Part shown: positions 26,256 to 35,418 of the stretch, piece by piece | Layout: each line of letters opens with the position of its first letter | Position numbering within the stretch: position 1 is the stretch's first letter | Assembly: GCA_944391405.1 (NCBI GenBank) | Contig: CALXTN010000007.1 | Span: 1-64,000 of the forward strand | Reading direction: 5' to 3' | Source: an uncultured Alphaproteobacteria bacterium | GTDB lineage: Bacteria; Pseudomonadota; Alphaproteobacteria; RF32; CAG-239 | DNA length: 64,000 bases | Program-made: the position numbers and the translations under genes | The notes under the pieces: generated by a model | Database searches by the model: none | Told to the model about the DNA's origin: nothing | The model's input: the letters and a program-made list of their open reading frames with translations, nothing else

Positions 26256-28091
26256 ATGCTGAAACGAATAGAGGTAACGCATCCCCAAAGTCCACTGGCA
26301 ACAGCTACGGAAGTGATGAAATTCCGTAATGAAAAGAAAGTTCTGACACCGGAATTTTGCATCTCAATCCTAGAAAAATCAGATAACAGCAGCGTATCAT
26401 TTAAGTTGTTGGAATTGATAAAAACACATTTGGAAAGAAAACCGCAAGAGTTGGAGCAATATGCTGCAATAATGGGGGAGTTGTGGTATCGAAGTATCAA
26501 AAGTAAAAAAAATACCGAATTTTTGGTTCAAATTATTGAAGAAAATTTAGAAAAAATAAATATCGGCCTCGATACAACCAAAATGATTTATTTGTTGTCA
26601 AAATCAGAGAATTTATCTTCTGAAAAGATAAAAGAACTGCAAGGATATTTACAACAAATTTTGCCCTTAAATCAAGAACAGAAAAAAGCCATTGATGAAG
26701 AAATTGTGGTAAATAAAGTAAAGCAAGAGGCGTATAAAGATATAGCAACAGAAATTGCAACCCAAGCCCAAATTAGTCCGCAATGCTTGTATATAGTACA
26801 ACAAGAATTACTGAAACAAGAGAAATTAGAATATAATCCGGCTTATGGAGAGGAATGGAATTATTGCGCATTGGGAATAAAGGATACCAATGAACTCAGT
26901 GATAAAAAATATAAAGAAATAACCAATATTTCAGCATCAATCAGAAAAAAATATCCGCAATCTCTTTTAATAGAAATGCATAATATAAACACCAAAAGTG
27001 GTTTTGCAGATGCAAAAAGAGCAAAAATATTGGAAAATGTAAAACTATTGGAAGAAACGAAAGATTTTCCCTATTTGCAAAATCCAAAACTTTGTTATGA
27101 AATCTTATTCTATTCGTCTGTTTTTTTGGCAAGTGGAGCCGTAAACCGAAGCCAGATGCTGCATGATGGAACAGACAAGGATTTCTCGTCAATATTCTCT
27201 CGTTTGTTGCATGTATATAATCGAGACAAACAGAAGTTAAATGAAAGGGAAAATACTATTTTAGCCTTGCTGCTGGAAAGCGAATGTCACCGAAAAATGC
27301 AAGATTTAGAATTTAACAAAACCTATAAAGATTATAGTTATTTTTTAAGCCAAGATGATTTAATTGTTCTGACCTATCCGTATGCTATTGAAAAAGGAGT
27401 TTTAGCCAGTGGGTTATCAGATAATATGCACGTAAATGTTTTTCAGTTGGATAAGTCACCATTTGAGTATTTGCCTAAAATAAAGACATCACAAGAGGTG
27501 TACCGTTTTTTGAAAGGCTTTAGGGTACATAGTGAAGAGGAAGAAATAATAGATTTATTTCCTGAGTTGGCATTGGAAGACATATCCAAGCATCAGTATT
27601 ATCGTCATGAATCTGTGGAAGAAGGAACTAAAAACTTTTTACAATCAGTCAAAGCTAATATGTGCATTATCAATAAATCGTGCGAAGAAGGGCAAGGAAT
27701 ATCAGCCGAAACAGAAAGAAATTTGTTGGCAGCCACAATTGGAGCGATGATGGATAGATATGTTGAATTAAAGGAACGTCAAGAAGATGCTTGTGCCGAT
27801 GATATGTATGAGCAAATATTGATTTTCTGTGCGGATAAGGTACATCAAGTATCAAGAAGTACAAAAATTCCAAATAGTGCGTATTTATCAATCGTTCATG
27901 CAAAGAGACACGTCAATATTGAGAATTTAAGTTTTAAGACGCCGGAAAAGTGTGCTGAGATTTTGGAAAACTTCAGAGCCGAGCGCGCTCAACATCGTCA
28001 AAATGCTGAAAATACAGTAAGCCAAGAACAAATTGAGATAAAAAAGCCCAATTTCTTACAAAGAATGAAATCTAAGCTCTGGGGTAGATAA
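26256..28091 (+). CDS. Large helical unrecognised protein of the MoxR-VWA cluster
   Basis: 611 residues, almost entirely helical in pattern (dense Lys/Glu/Leu with little Gly/Pro), no signal peptide or membrane segment; the tail FLQRMKSKLWGR is basic-amphipathic. It follows the 105-residue gene by 29 bp on the same strand. The ATG at 26256 has no good Shine-Dalgarno, so the true start is uncertain by a few codons. In known vWA-MoxR systems a third, variable protein accompanies the pair; this one or the 105-residue protein could fill that place. No motif supports a specific function. Confidence 0.65.
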   Translation: MLKRIEVTHPQSPLATATEVMKFRNEKKVLTPEFCISILEKSDNSSVSFKLLELIKTHLERKPQELEQYAAIMGELWYRSIKSKKNTEFLVQIIEENLEKINIGLDTTKMIYLLSKSENLSSEKIKELQGYLQQILPLNQEQKKAIDEEIVVNKVKQEAYKDIATEIATQAQISPQCLYIVQQELLKQEKLEYNPAYGEEWNYCALGIKDTNELSDKKYKEITNISASIRKKYPQSLLIEMHNINTKSGFADAKRAKILENVKLLEETKDFPYLQNPKLCYEILFYSSVFLASGAVNRSQMLHDGTDKDFSSIFSRLLHVYNRDKQKLNERENTILALLLESECHRKMQDLEFNKTYKDYSYFLSQDDLIVLTYPYAIEKGVLASGLSDNMHVNVFQLDKSPFEYLPKIKTSQEVYRFLKGFRVHSEEEEIIDLFPELALEDISKHQYYRHESVEEGTKNFLQSVKANMCIINKSCEEGQGISAETERNLLAATIGAMMDRYVELKERQEDACADDMYEQILIFCADKVHQVSRSTKIPNSAYLSIVHAKRHVNIENLSFKTPEKCAEILENFRAERAQHRQNAENTVSQEQIEIKKPNFLQRMKSKLWGR

Positions 28092-28161
28092 AAAACAAGC
28101 TCTTGTCTCATTGAAAAACATGATGATAAAACAATGATAGATTATAGTTTGAGTAAACAAA

Positions 28162-31100
28162 CTAACGTCCGGCTATTTTTTGATTTATGAAATTTGCAAT
28201 CTGGTTAAAATATTGTTCAGAAACAGAAGGAAGCGAATCTTGTTCAATTTTTTCTCTCTCAATTTCTCTTTTTTTCAATTCTTGTTTAATTTTAACATCA
28301 GCTAAATCTTCAATCCAAGCTGTTACATCAACATACCAGCCGCCTTTACCATAACGAGCTCTGCGTCTGTCGCGTAAGACAGAAGAAAAAGTTTTTTCAT
28401 TACCCCAGTGATTATTGTTATAAGCGCAATAAGTATAGGCATCTTTAGAAGAAGTATTCATAGAAGGAAAGAAACCGTTATAATGTTGATTTCCGGCAGA
28501 ATTTCTTCTAAAACCACTTTGCAGAATAGAGTAAGGATGGTTTTGCATATGAGCTTTAATATCTTTTTCCAAATTTGTAGAAAGAGTAACATGTTTTGAA
28601 TGTTTTTTAAACACATCTCTCATTCCTGTTGTACTATGAGCATGTCGGCGGCATTTACTGATAATATCACCAACAGCGTCAGCCACAAAGCTATTAGGAT
28701 TTTCTTGTTTAAATATTTCATAAGCCTGGCAAAGGCTAGCAACACTCATACCAGCGCAGTATAAACGTTGATCAATTTTTCCTAAAATACCATTTTTAGC
28801 CAGAGCTTTATTAGCATCAGCAAAAGCTTTTCTTTTATCACCATAAGATAATCGGATAACATTATCATAACTACATTGAGCATAAATTTTGCAGAAAATT
28901 TCCAAATCTTTCTCTTTTTGAGCATTCAAAATTTCCGGTTCAATCATCTCATCTTGTAAAGATTTTTGAACATCTGCCAAAAAAGGATTATCTGCAAATA
29001 ACAAATCATCATCACTAATTGGCTGAGAAGGAATATCAAAAGTGGGCTCAAAAGCAAAGTCAGCATTAACAGCAACCTGTTGAGAAAAAGCATCAGTTTT
29101 ATGTAAATCACTAAAAGGAATAGAAGCTCTAAACTGACTTTGTTGAATTGTCGCAAATAACATACTCTCGGTATCTTGATCAGTAGTCGTCAAATTAATA
29201 GCAGCAATAAGTTCTCGCCAATCATTAGGATTTACATAAGCACTTTTGCTAATATTATCCAAAGCGTTTTGCTGAGAAGAAGATAGTTGCATTCCTTTTA
29301 ATTCATAAAAATCGGAAATAGCAGAAGCCACCATTGCAACAGAGCAATTTTTATCGTGATTTTTTAAAAGTGTATAATAGAGATAAGCAGCCATGCTTTT
29401 ATTTTGAATATGAGAAATTCCATACTTATCAAAAACTTGAGCTTTAGCGATAATGCGTGCATCATCCATAGAGAGTTTCTGAAAACTACCAACATTATAA
29501 AAGTTAGCTAAGGCACGATTTTCGCGCATGAAATTATTATACATTTCTTTAGTTATGCCATATTTTGCATTTTTCAGATAAGTTGAATTTGTTTTTTCAA
29601 AGCAAAGATTGAAAAAATCAGCATTAGGCACATTATGTAATTTGTCGTTTTTAATTAAAGGAATTTGTACATCATAATCAGCTTCATTGATAGGGTTATC
29701 TGGCTCATTTGAATAATCAGTCCAAGAAAGAGAAGGATTAACATCTTGATAATCTTGTATTTGATTTTCTAAAAAATCATTAGCATCAGCATAATAAATA
29801 TTAGCTTTATCAAGAACATCTTTAGGTAAAGAGAGAGAATCCCAAGCCATTGAAACGCGACGAAAATCGAATGCGGGACCCATATTTTGAGCTCCTTTAT
29901 ATCCTAAATAGCTAAGCCCGACAAAAGGAACCCCAATAGCAGCATATTTAAGTGTTTTTTTACTTTTTTTCCGAACATTCTCTTTAAATTTAATGATTTT
30001 AGCTTTTTTTGCTTGTTTTTTTTGTTCTTTATAACTTTCGATATTGATAGAAATATTTCTAACAATTTGTTGCCTTTTCCGATGACGTAATTTAGAGAAG
30101 ATTTTATCAAGAAAACGCATCCTTTTTTGTTTTGGAACATAGATTCTCATATGAGGATGCCGCTTAGGAACAACAAGTAGATTTCTCATTTTTTCAATAT
30201 ATTGTTGAGAATAAAGAGCTATATGAGCAGGAACAGAAGTAAGCTTTTTACTTGTTTTCTTTAAAAGAGATTTAAGTTTAGCAAAGAAAACTTCTCTTTT
30301 GGCTTTTCGAGCTAATTTTCGTTGCAATTTACGTTCTGCTTTTTGTTTTTTTACAGCTTCCTTTCGAGCATTTATAGCTAATCGTTGTTGTTTTTTCTGT
30401 TCAATTTTTCTCTGTCTATCAGCTTCTTTTTGAGCTCTTTTCTTCAATCTATTTTGTTCTTCTTGTTGTTTTTTTATAAGTTTCTTTTGTGTATCCTTAT
30501 CGATTTTAACAGTTTCAGTCTGAGGTTGATGATCTAATTCAATAGACAAAGAGGACTGATGATGGTCTGCCATCTGAACTTGATGTGAAAGTTGATTAAC
30601 CTTAGAGTATTCTTGAAGAAAATCTTGTACCGATCCTTTATATTGAGATAACTGAATTCTAAATTGCACAGCCGCATTTTTATCAAGATGAAGAGTTTTA
30701 ATAATTTTATCAAGATAAACAAAGTTAGCTTTTTTCTTAAGAGCTTTAGCATTTTGAGTTAACAAAAGTTTTCCGTTTTGATTATCACGATATTTAGAAA
30801 ATTCTTGTAAGATTTGCTCCATTGAACTCGGAGCGGATAAAGAACTATCATTTACGTTTTTATCAGAAGAAAAAGCAGATTGATTAATATTTTGAGTAAT
30901 GAGTCTAGAAAATTGAGTTTTTGCAGTTAAATGCAAAGCGGCTTCAGAAAGTAGACTATGACAATCTTCATTTGCAAAACTAGCCATATTAGCAGCAGAA
31001 AATTGAATATTCTCATCAAGTAAAGCTATTTTAATTAAATCATTTTTATAAGTAGAGTTAAAAAGAGCAGCAGCGACATTTTCCCCATCAGTTAAGGTTT

Positions 31101-31539
31101 GCCGAAGAATAGAAGCATCTACTCCAATATTTTCAGCCAATTTGACAAGACGCTTCATATAGGAAGGATTAGCAAGTTCATTTATAGAAAAATTAAAATT
31201 ATGCTGTATAATATCAAAGCTAACTTGAGCCATATTTTTTGCTAAAAGAGATTTATGAAAATCTGAACGCAATAACTGTCCGGCTTTACCAAAAGCAAAA
31301 GCTTCAGAAAGATTTTCATTTTGTATAATCTCTTGTTGCAATTTTAATAATTTATCTTTGTGTTGTAAATTAAATTGATGAGCCTTTTTATCATAAGATG
31401 CCGCTAAAGATTGATATGTATCAGGGTGAGCTAAAAAATCCTTTTCAGAAACTACGACACCAAGATAAGCGCATTTTTCAGCAATTTCGTGAAAATAATC
31501 TTTGTCTAATTTTGAGCTATTCTTTTTAGCAGCAGGCAT
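28162..31539 (-). CDS. 1125-residue protein: basic coiled coil, membrane segment, possible papain-like C-terminus
   Basis: Residues ~1-340 are helical; ~340-530 are extremely Lys/Arg/Gln-rich coiled coil (QEEQNRLKKRAQKEADRQRK and more). One hydrophobic segment follows (YAAIGVPFVGLSYLGYKG), then ~550 residues with Gln/Asn/Ser-rich stretches. Near the C-terminus LYCAGMSVASLCQAYE puts a Cys at a helix start and GNQHYNGFFPSMN supplies a His, then NNNHWGNEKTF; this Cys...His order fits a papain-like hydrolase and resembles the protein at 10184..11164. Convergent with the MoxR-VWA cluster, 71 bp from its end. Clear GAGGTG ribosome binding site. Family unknown; a membrane-anchored effector is only a guess. 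Confidence 0.7.
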   Translation of the reverse strand: MPAAKKNSSKLDKDYFHEIAEKCAYLGVVVSEKDFLAHPDTYQSLAASYDKKAHQFNLQHKDKLLKLQQEIIQNENLSEAFAFGKAGQLLRSDFHKSLLAKNMAQVSFDIIQHNFNFSINELANPSYMKRLVKLAENIGVDASILRQTLTDGENVAAALFNSTYKNDLIKIALLDENIQFSAANMASFANEDCHSLLSEAALHLTAKTQFSRLITQNINQSAFSSDKNVNDSSLSAPSSMEQILQEFSKYRDNQNGKLLLTQNAKALKKKANFVYLDKIIKTLHLDKNAAVQFRIQLSQYKGSVQDFLQEYSKVNQLSHQVQMADHHQSSLSIELDHQPQTETVKIDKDTQKKLIKKQQEEQNRLKKRAQKEADRQRKIEQKKQQRLAINARKEAVKKQKAERKLQRKLARKAKREVFFAKLKSLLKKTSKKLTSVPAHIALYSQQYIEKMRNLLVVPKRHPHMRIYVPKQKRMRFLDKIFSKLRHRKRQQIVRNISINIESYKEQKKQAKKAKIIKFKENVRKKSKKTLKYAAIGVPFVGLSYLGYKGAQNMGPAFDFRRVSMAWDSLSLPKDVLDKANIYYADANDFLENQIQDYQDVNPSLSWTDYSNEPDNPINEADYDVQIPLIKNDKLHNVPNADFFNLCFEKTNSTYLKNAKYGITKEMYNNFMRENRALANFYNVGSFQKLSMDDARIIAKAQVFDKYGISHIQNKSMAAYLYYTLLKNHDKNCSVAMVASAISDFYELKGMQLSSSQQNALDNISKSAYVNPNDWRELIAAINLTTTDQDTESMLFATIQQSQFRASIPFSDLHKTDAFSQQVAVNADFAFEPTFDIPSQPISDDDLLFADNPFLADVQKSLQDEMIEPEILNAQKEKDLEIFCKIYAQCSYDNVIRLSYGDKRKAFADANKALAKNGILGKIDQRLYCAGMSVASLCQAYEIFKQENPNSFVADAVGDIISKCRRHAHSTTGMRDVFKKHSKHVTLSTNLEKDIKAHMQNHPYSILQSGFRRNSAGNQHYNGFFPSMNTSSKDAYTYCAYNNNHWGNEKTFSSVLRDRRRARYGKGGWYVDVTAWIEDLADVKIKQELKKREIEREKIEQDSLPSVSEQYFNQIANFINQKIAGR

Positions 31540-31642
31540 TAAAACACCTCACAATGGTAAAATTTATTTCAACATAAAACATTTATATCATCATATAAAC
31601 AAAAAATCAACTATATTTTGTGCAAATTTTGGCAATATAAAT

Positions 31643-31669
31643 AAAAACCCGAATCAATAAAGATTCGGG
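31643..31669 (-). terminator. Terminator of the lipoprotein gene
   Basis: Perfect 8-bp stem CCCGAATC / GATTCGGG, T-rich on the minus strand. Confidence 0.8.
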
Positions 31670-31690
31670 CTGAAATAATTACATTTAGAA

Positions 31691-33391
31691 TCAATCATAT
31701 GATTGAATTAAAAGTGTACGACCGCTAGGGGCACTTAAAGTTAAAGAGTACCTATCCGAAGAATAGGCAAAATCATAAGAATCGATAAAAGCAGAATAAA
31801 GACCGTTAATAATATTTTCCCAGCCAAAAATTCCACAAGAAGAATTATCAATTCCAATTATCAACGAATTATCTTCATCAAACCATTTAATGGCATCTTT
31901 ATAAACCACTGCGCGAGCAATTCGAAAAGCTTTGCCAGCCTCAGGTTGCGCCACAGAATTAAATCCGGCATAGTCGGATTGAGTATATAAAAATTGTGAA
32001 GGAAAATCTTCGTTGTATTTACAAATTCCAAATAAATAGCCTTTATCAAAACGTACAACAATTGCTTTTTTAGTAATAGCTCCACCAATCTGATAAGCAT
32101 CAGCATCTAAAACGGCAGAAATATAAAAATCAATAATTCGTCCGTATTTTAAAGAAGATGGATTATCAATAATTTCAAGCCCTGCATTATTTTCGTAATC
32201 AGTATTCTGATTATCTGAAATATCACTAGAATAAAGGACAAGGAGTGTAGAACAAGATGTATCAAAAGTTCTATTTCCAAAAGCAATTGAAGCCGACGAG
32301 GTTATTTTTTTGTAATAGTCTCCAAATTTAGAGGTTTTGATATTGAAATCAAATATTGGCTCAAGGTCAAAAAAGATTTCACGTCCATCTATAAAAGCAC
32401 TAGCTTTATAAATAGGATAAGAAAAAGCATGCGTAAAATCATAAGCTCCATTACTAAAACAAATAGTTTGTATAGCTGTACACTTTTGAATATTCCAAGC
32501 TTTATCAGCATCAATCTGTTCGGTTTTAGATTGGTTTAAGGAAACCTGATACATAAAGTCAAGACTATCCACCATCAAGGAGGGTTTATCTGAAGCATTA
32601 AACACAAAAGGCAAAACCGGCGAATAGATTTTACTGTTTTTAATTCCTGAAATTTTCCAAGTTTCCGTTTTGCTGATAAAAAGTTTAAAAGAAGTAGGTG
32701 TCACCCATTCCGTACCAGTATCATAGTTTATAGAAAACAACTGATCATCAGCATTATCAACAGAACTTTTTATATAAGAAATTTCTGCTTTTTCCGTTCC
32801 TCTGTCGCCACGGTGAACAACGTACCACGGCACATTGAAAGATACAGAAACGATATAATTATTGTTAGAATTTTCGCAAAGGTTGATACAAATATCATCC
32901 AAAGCAAAATCAGAAATTTCAAGATGTGGTAAAATTTCACCAGTTTCTTGAGAACTTAGATTAAAATCTTCATAAAAGATTTCAGCCATAACCATTTGAG
33001 AGTCATCTAGTTCAAATGCCTTGCACAATTTGTGCCGTATAGGCATCCCCTCTAAAGAAGACGACACAGAAGCAATACTGTCGGTTGTTGGTTTAATTGC
33101 TGCTTCCGACGTAGATAAGATCGTATCACGCTTAACCCACAACTTAACATAAGCAGAAGGAAAAAGCGTAATTTCTTTTCCGTAGGAAGAATAAACCAAA
33201 GTTTGTTTACAAGAAAGTTGTACCGTATCACCAACGGTAGATTGCTTCCAATCATAAGCGAACGAAACCAACTCGACATCCGCATCATCAAATTCCAAAG
33301 ATGAAGACAGAAAGTCATTGCAACTAGAAAGTAACAAACTAATCAAAATTCCAACAAAGAGAATTTTTTGAAAACAATTTTTCTTTTCCAT
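31691..33391 (-). CDS. Large lipoprotein of unknown function
   Basis: 566 residues from the ATG at 33391. A lipoprotein signal is clear: MEKKN, hydrophobic ILFVGILISLLL, lipobox LLLSSC with Cys to be acylated. The rest is rich in Ser, Asp, aromatic and beta-forming residues, with no helix-rich region, suggesting a surface or periplasmic beta-sandwich protein. The in-frame extension to 33508 has no ribosome binding site. The leader before 33391 is A/T only, with no Shine-Dalgarno, like that of several unrecognised genes here. The style (SSCN lipobox, Ser/Tyr-rich beta protein, Shine-Dalgarno-free start) is reminiscent of Bacteroidetes lipoproteins, an inference to test. Confidence 0.75.
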   Translation of the reverse strand: MEKKNCFQKILFVGILISLLLSSCNDFLSSSLEFDDADVELVSFAYDWKQSTVGDTVQLSCKQTLVYSSYGKEITLFPSAYVKLWVKRDTILSTSEAAIKPTTDSIASVSSSLEGMPIRHKLCKAFELDDSQMVMAEIFYEDFNLSSQETGEILPHLEISDFALDDICINLCENSNNNYIVSVSFNVPWYVVHRGDRGTEKAEISYIKSSVDNADDQLFSINYDTGTEWVTPTSFKLFISKTETWKISGIKNSKIYSPVLPFVFNASDKPSLMVDSLDFMYQVSLNQSKTEQIDADKAWNIQKCTAIQTICFSNGAYDFTHAFSYPIYKASAFIDGREIFFDLEPIFDFNIKTSKFGDYYKKITSSASIAFGNRTFDTSCSTLLVLYSSDISDNQNTDYENNAGLEIIDNPSSLKYGRIIDFYISAVLDADAYQIGGAITKKAIVVRFDKGYLFGICKYNEDFPSQFLYTQSDYAGFNSVAQPEAGKAFRIARAVVYKDAIKWFDEDNSLIIGIDNSSCGIFGWENIINGLYSAFIDSYDFAYSSDRYSLTLSAPSGRTLLIQSYD

Positions 33392-33586
33392 AAATAAAAT
33401 ATTTAAAAAATTAGCAAATTCAAACTCATAGAATGAATATTCAGCTGCAATGGCATACAAAAATATAGACCATATAATATCAGCGACATAATAAGAAATA
33501 CAAACCAAAGAATACTAGCAAGAAAAAAAGGAAAATCAAGTTTTTTTGTAATTATTTTTTGAATATTGAATTTTGTCTAAAATATC

Positions 33587-33614
33587 TTGACAATAACCAT
33601 TAAAAAGATATAAT
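33587..33614 (+). promoter_or_regulatory. Consensus sigma-70 promoter
   Basis: TTGACA (33587..33592), 16-bp spacer, TATAAT (33609..33614). The leader to the ATG is only ~20 nt and A-rich. Confidence 0.75.
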
Positions 33615-33640
33615 ACAACCGAAACAAAAATTTTTTAGAT

Positions 33641-34351
33641 ATGGATTATAAAGAATTAAAAGAGTTGCTTTTGCATGCAGAGGCCCTCTCAGTTAAACAA
33701 GTTAAGACTATTCTTGATTTTTTTGAAAAAAATCCCCGTAGTTACAATGATTTTATCCGTAATCGTGGATGTTTTACTTTTTTATCTATGTATGCTGGTA
33801 TAGATAAAGAAGGGATACACGGTTTTATTCCGACAACCAAACGTGTACTGTCTCCCCAGATTGCGGAGAAGTTCTTTCGTCTGGAAGATGATAATATCAA
33901 CATCCGTTTGATAGATATCATCACTGAAAATGTATGCCGTCATGACGCATATATCTCAGTCTGCTCCTTTCCGTATTTGAACAAAAATTGTGTTCAATAT
34001 ATGAATAGGGAGTTCATTTTGGAAATGTTTATCAATCCGGTGTTTATCTTTAATTTTGAAGAAGACACAACCGGAAGCATTTTTGAAATGATGTATAAAA
34101 CAGTAGGAGGAGAGCAGGAAAGAGAATTATTGGCGGTTAATAGTTTTAACATTGAAGGCTGGGCAGAACAGCATTGTGAGAACGTGAAAACCGCAAAAAT
34201 ATTTCTGATGGCGGAACACTTTACGCAACATGGTGTAAATGCAGAAGCTAGTTTTCGCAAACTGTTTTTGCGCTATATTTTTGATGTTCAGAGAGGCATT
34301 CAAATGATAGAGCAACAAATGAAAAATCGGCAGGGGATAGTTTTGAATTAA
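33641..34351 (+). CDS. Unrecognised 236-residue protein
   Basis: Soluble, helical pattern, no signal or membrane segment, no motif I recognise. A consensus promoter lies just upstream and a terminator follows, so it is a stand-alone transcription unit. There is no Shine-Dalgarno: the leader ends in TTTTTTAGAT directly before ATG GAT. It shares this start style (ATG-GA after A/T sequence) with the genes at 44208 and 46378, although the proteins are not obviously similar. Confidence 0.65.
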   Translation: MDYKELKELLLHAEALSVKQVKTILDFFEKNPRSYNDFIRNRGCFTFLSMYAGIDKEGIHGFIPTTKRVLSPQIAEKFFRLEDDNINIRLIDIITENVCRHDAYISVCSFPYLNKNCVQYMNREFILEMFINPVFIFNFEEDTTGSIFEMMYKTVGGEQERELLAVNSFNIEGWAEQHCENVKTAKIFLMAEHFTQHGVNAEASFRKLFLRYIFDVQRGIQMIEQQMKNRQGIVLN

Positions 34352-34372
34352 CTTCTGTTTATGAAAAAAAGA

Positions 34373-34400
34373 AATCGGAGATTGTTCTCCGATTTTTTTT
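34373..34400 (+). terminator. Terminator of the gene at 33641..34351
   Basis: Stem AATCGGAGA / TCTCCGATT with a TTGT loop and eight T. Confidence 0.9.
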
Positions 34401-34424
34401 GTGCCTGAAAAAGCCGTATAAAAG

Positions 34425-34452
34425 TTGACATCAAGAAAATAGATGCTATGTT
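34425..34452 (+). promoter_or_regulatory. Probable psd promoter
   Basis: TTGACA (34425..34430), 16-bp spacer, TATGTT (34447..34452), 30 bp before the psd start. Confidence 0.6.
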
Positions 34453-34481
34453 TAGGATAAATGTAATAGGGAGAATATGAA

Positions 34482-35351
34482 ATGAAAAACATCGCAGATG
34501 AAATTAAGGTAAAAAGCCAATATATAATGCCTAAAAGGCTATTGTCACAAGCGGTTGGAAAATTGGCTGCGGCCGAAATGGGAAAGGGTACTGAGTTTTT
34601 AATTAAAAATTTCATCAAATACTATGATGTGGATATGAAAGAGGCAAAAACTCAAGATATCAGCAAATATAAAAGTTTTAATGAATTTTTCACAAGAGAA
34701 TTAAAGAAAGGCGCGCGTCCGATTGTTGCGGAAGAAAAAGCATTGGTCGAGCCGGCCGATGGTATGATTAGTGAAATCGGAGAAATATATAAAGATGCGA
34801 TTTTACAAGCAAAAGGTCATTATTACAGTTTAGAAGCCCTGTTAGGCGGAGATGCGAAAGAAGCAAAATATTTTGAGAACGGTAGTTTTGTAACCACATA
34901 TCTGTCTCCAAGAGATTATCACCGTGTACACATGCCGTTAAAAGGAAAACTCGAGAAGATGTTGTTTATTCCGGGAGATTTATTTTCTGTAAACCCCCTG
35001 ACGGCGCAAAATGTAGATAATTTGTTTGCTCGCAACGAAAGAGCTGTATGCTTTTTTGAAAATGAAGAAATCGGTAGATTTGCTGTTGTAATGGTCGGAG
35101 CAACGATAGTATCAAGTATAGCGACGGTTTTTGCAGGGTTGCTAGCTCCATCAAAAGGTAAAGAAGTGACGGTATATAATTATCAAGACGACAATATCGT
35201 TTTAGAAAAAGGAGATGAATTGGGCCTTTTCTTGATGGGAAGCACCACAATTTGTATTTTCCCGAAAGGAAAAGTTAATTTCTCCAAAGAATTAAAAGCA
35301 GGAATATCGGTAAAAATGGGTGGAAAGCTTGGAGAAATAAAATCAAAATAA
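34482..35351 (+). CDS. psd: Phosphatidylserine decarboxylase proenzyme
   Basis: Makes phosphatidylethanolamine from phosphatidylserine at the inner membrane. 289 residues with the family features: FNEFFTRELKKGARP near residue 70, VEPADGMISEIG, the catalytic RDYHRVHMPLKG, and near the C-terminus FLMGSTTICIFPKG, where cleavage between Gly and Ser would create the pyruvoyl cofactor. It is a full-length, E. coli-type Psd rather than the short ~210-residue form. No phosphatidylserine synthase gene is adjacent. Own promoter, GGGAG ribosome binding site and terminator. Confidence 0.93.
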   Translation: MKNIADEIKVKSQYIMPKRLLSQAVGKLAAAEMGKGTEFLIKNFIKYYDVDMKEAKTQDISKYKSFNEFFTRELKKGARPIVAEEKALVEPADGMISEIGEIYKDAILQAKGHYYSLEALLGGDAKEAKYFENGSFVTTYLSPRDYHRVHMPLKGKLEKMLFIPGDLFSVNPLTAQNVDNLFARNERAVCFFENEEIGRFAVVMVGATIVSSIATVFAGLLAPSKGKEVTVYNYQDDNIVLEKGDELGLFLMGSTTICIFPKGKVNFSKELKAGISVKMGGKLGEIKSK

Positions 35352-35370
35352 AACCCAAAAAGGTATACAA

Positions 35371-35405
35371 AAAAATCACTCTCAGTTAAGAGGGTGATTT
35401 TTTTT
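35371..35405. terminator. Bidirectional terminator between psd and the convergent glycosyltransferase
   Basis: Stem AAAATCACTCT / AGGGTGATTTT flanked by an A run and a T run. Confidence 0.85.
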
Positions 35406-35418
35406 GAGAAAAGGAAGA

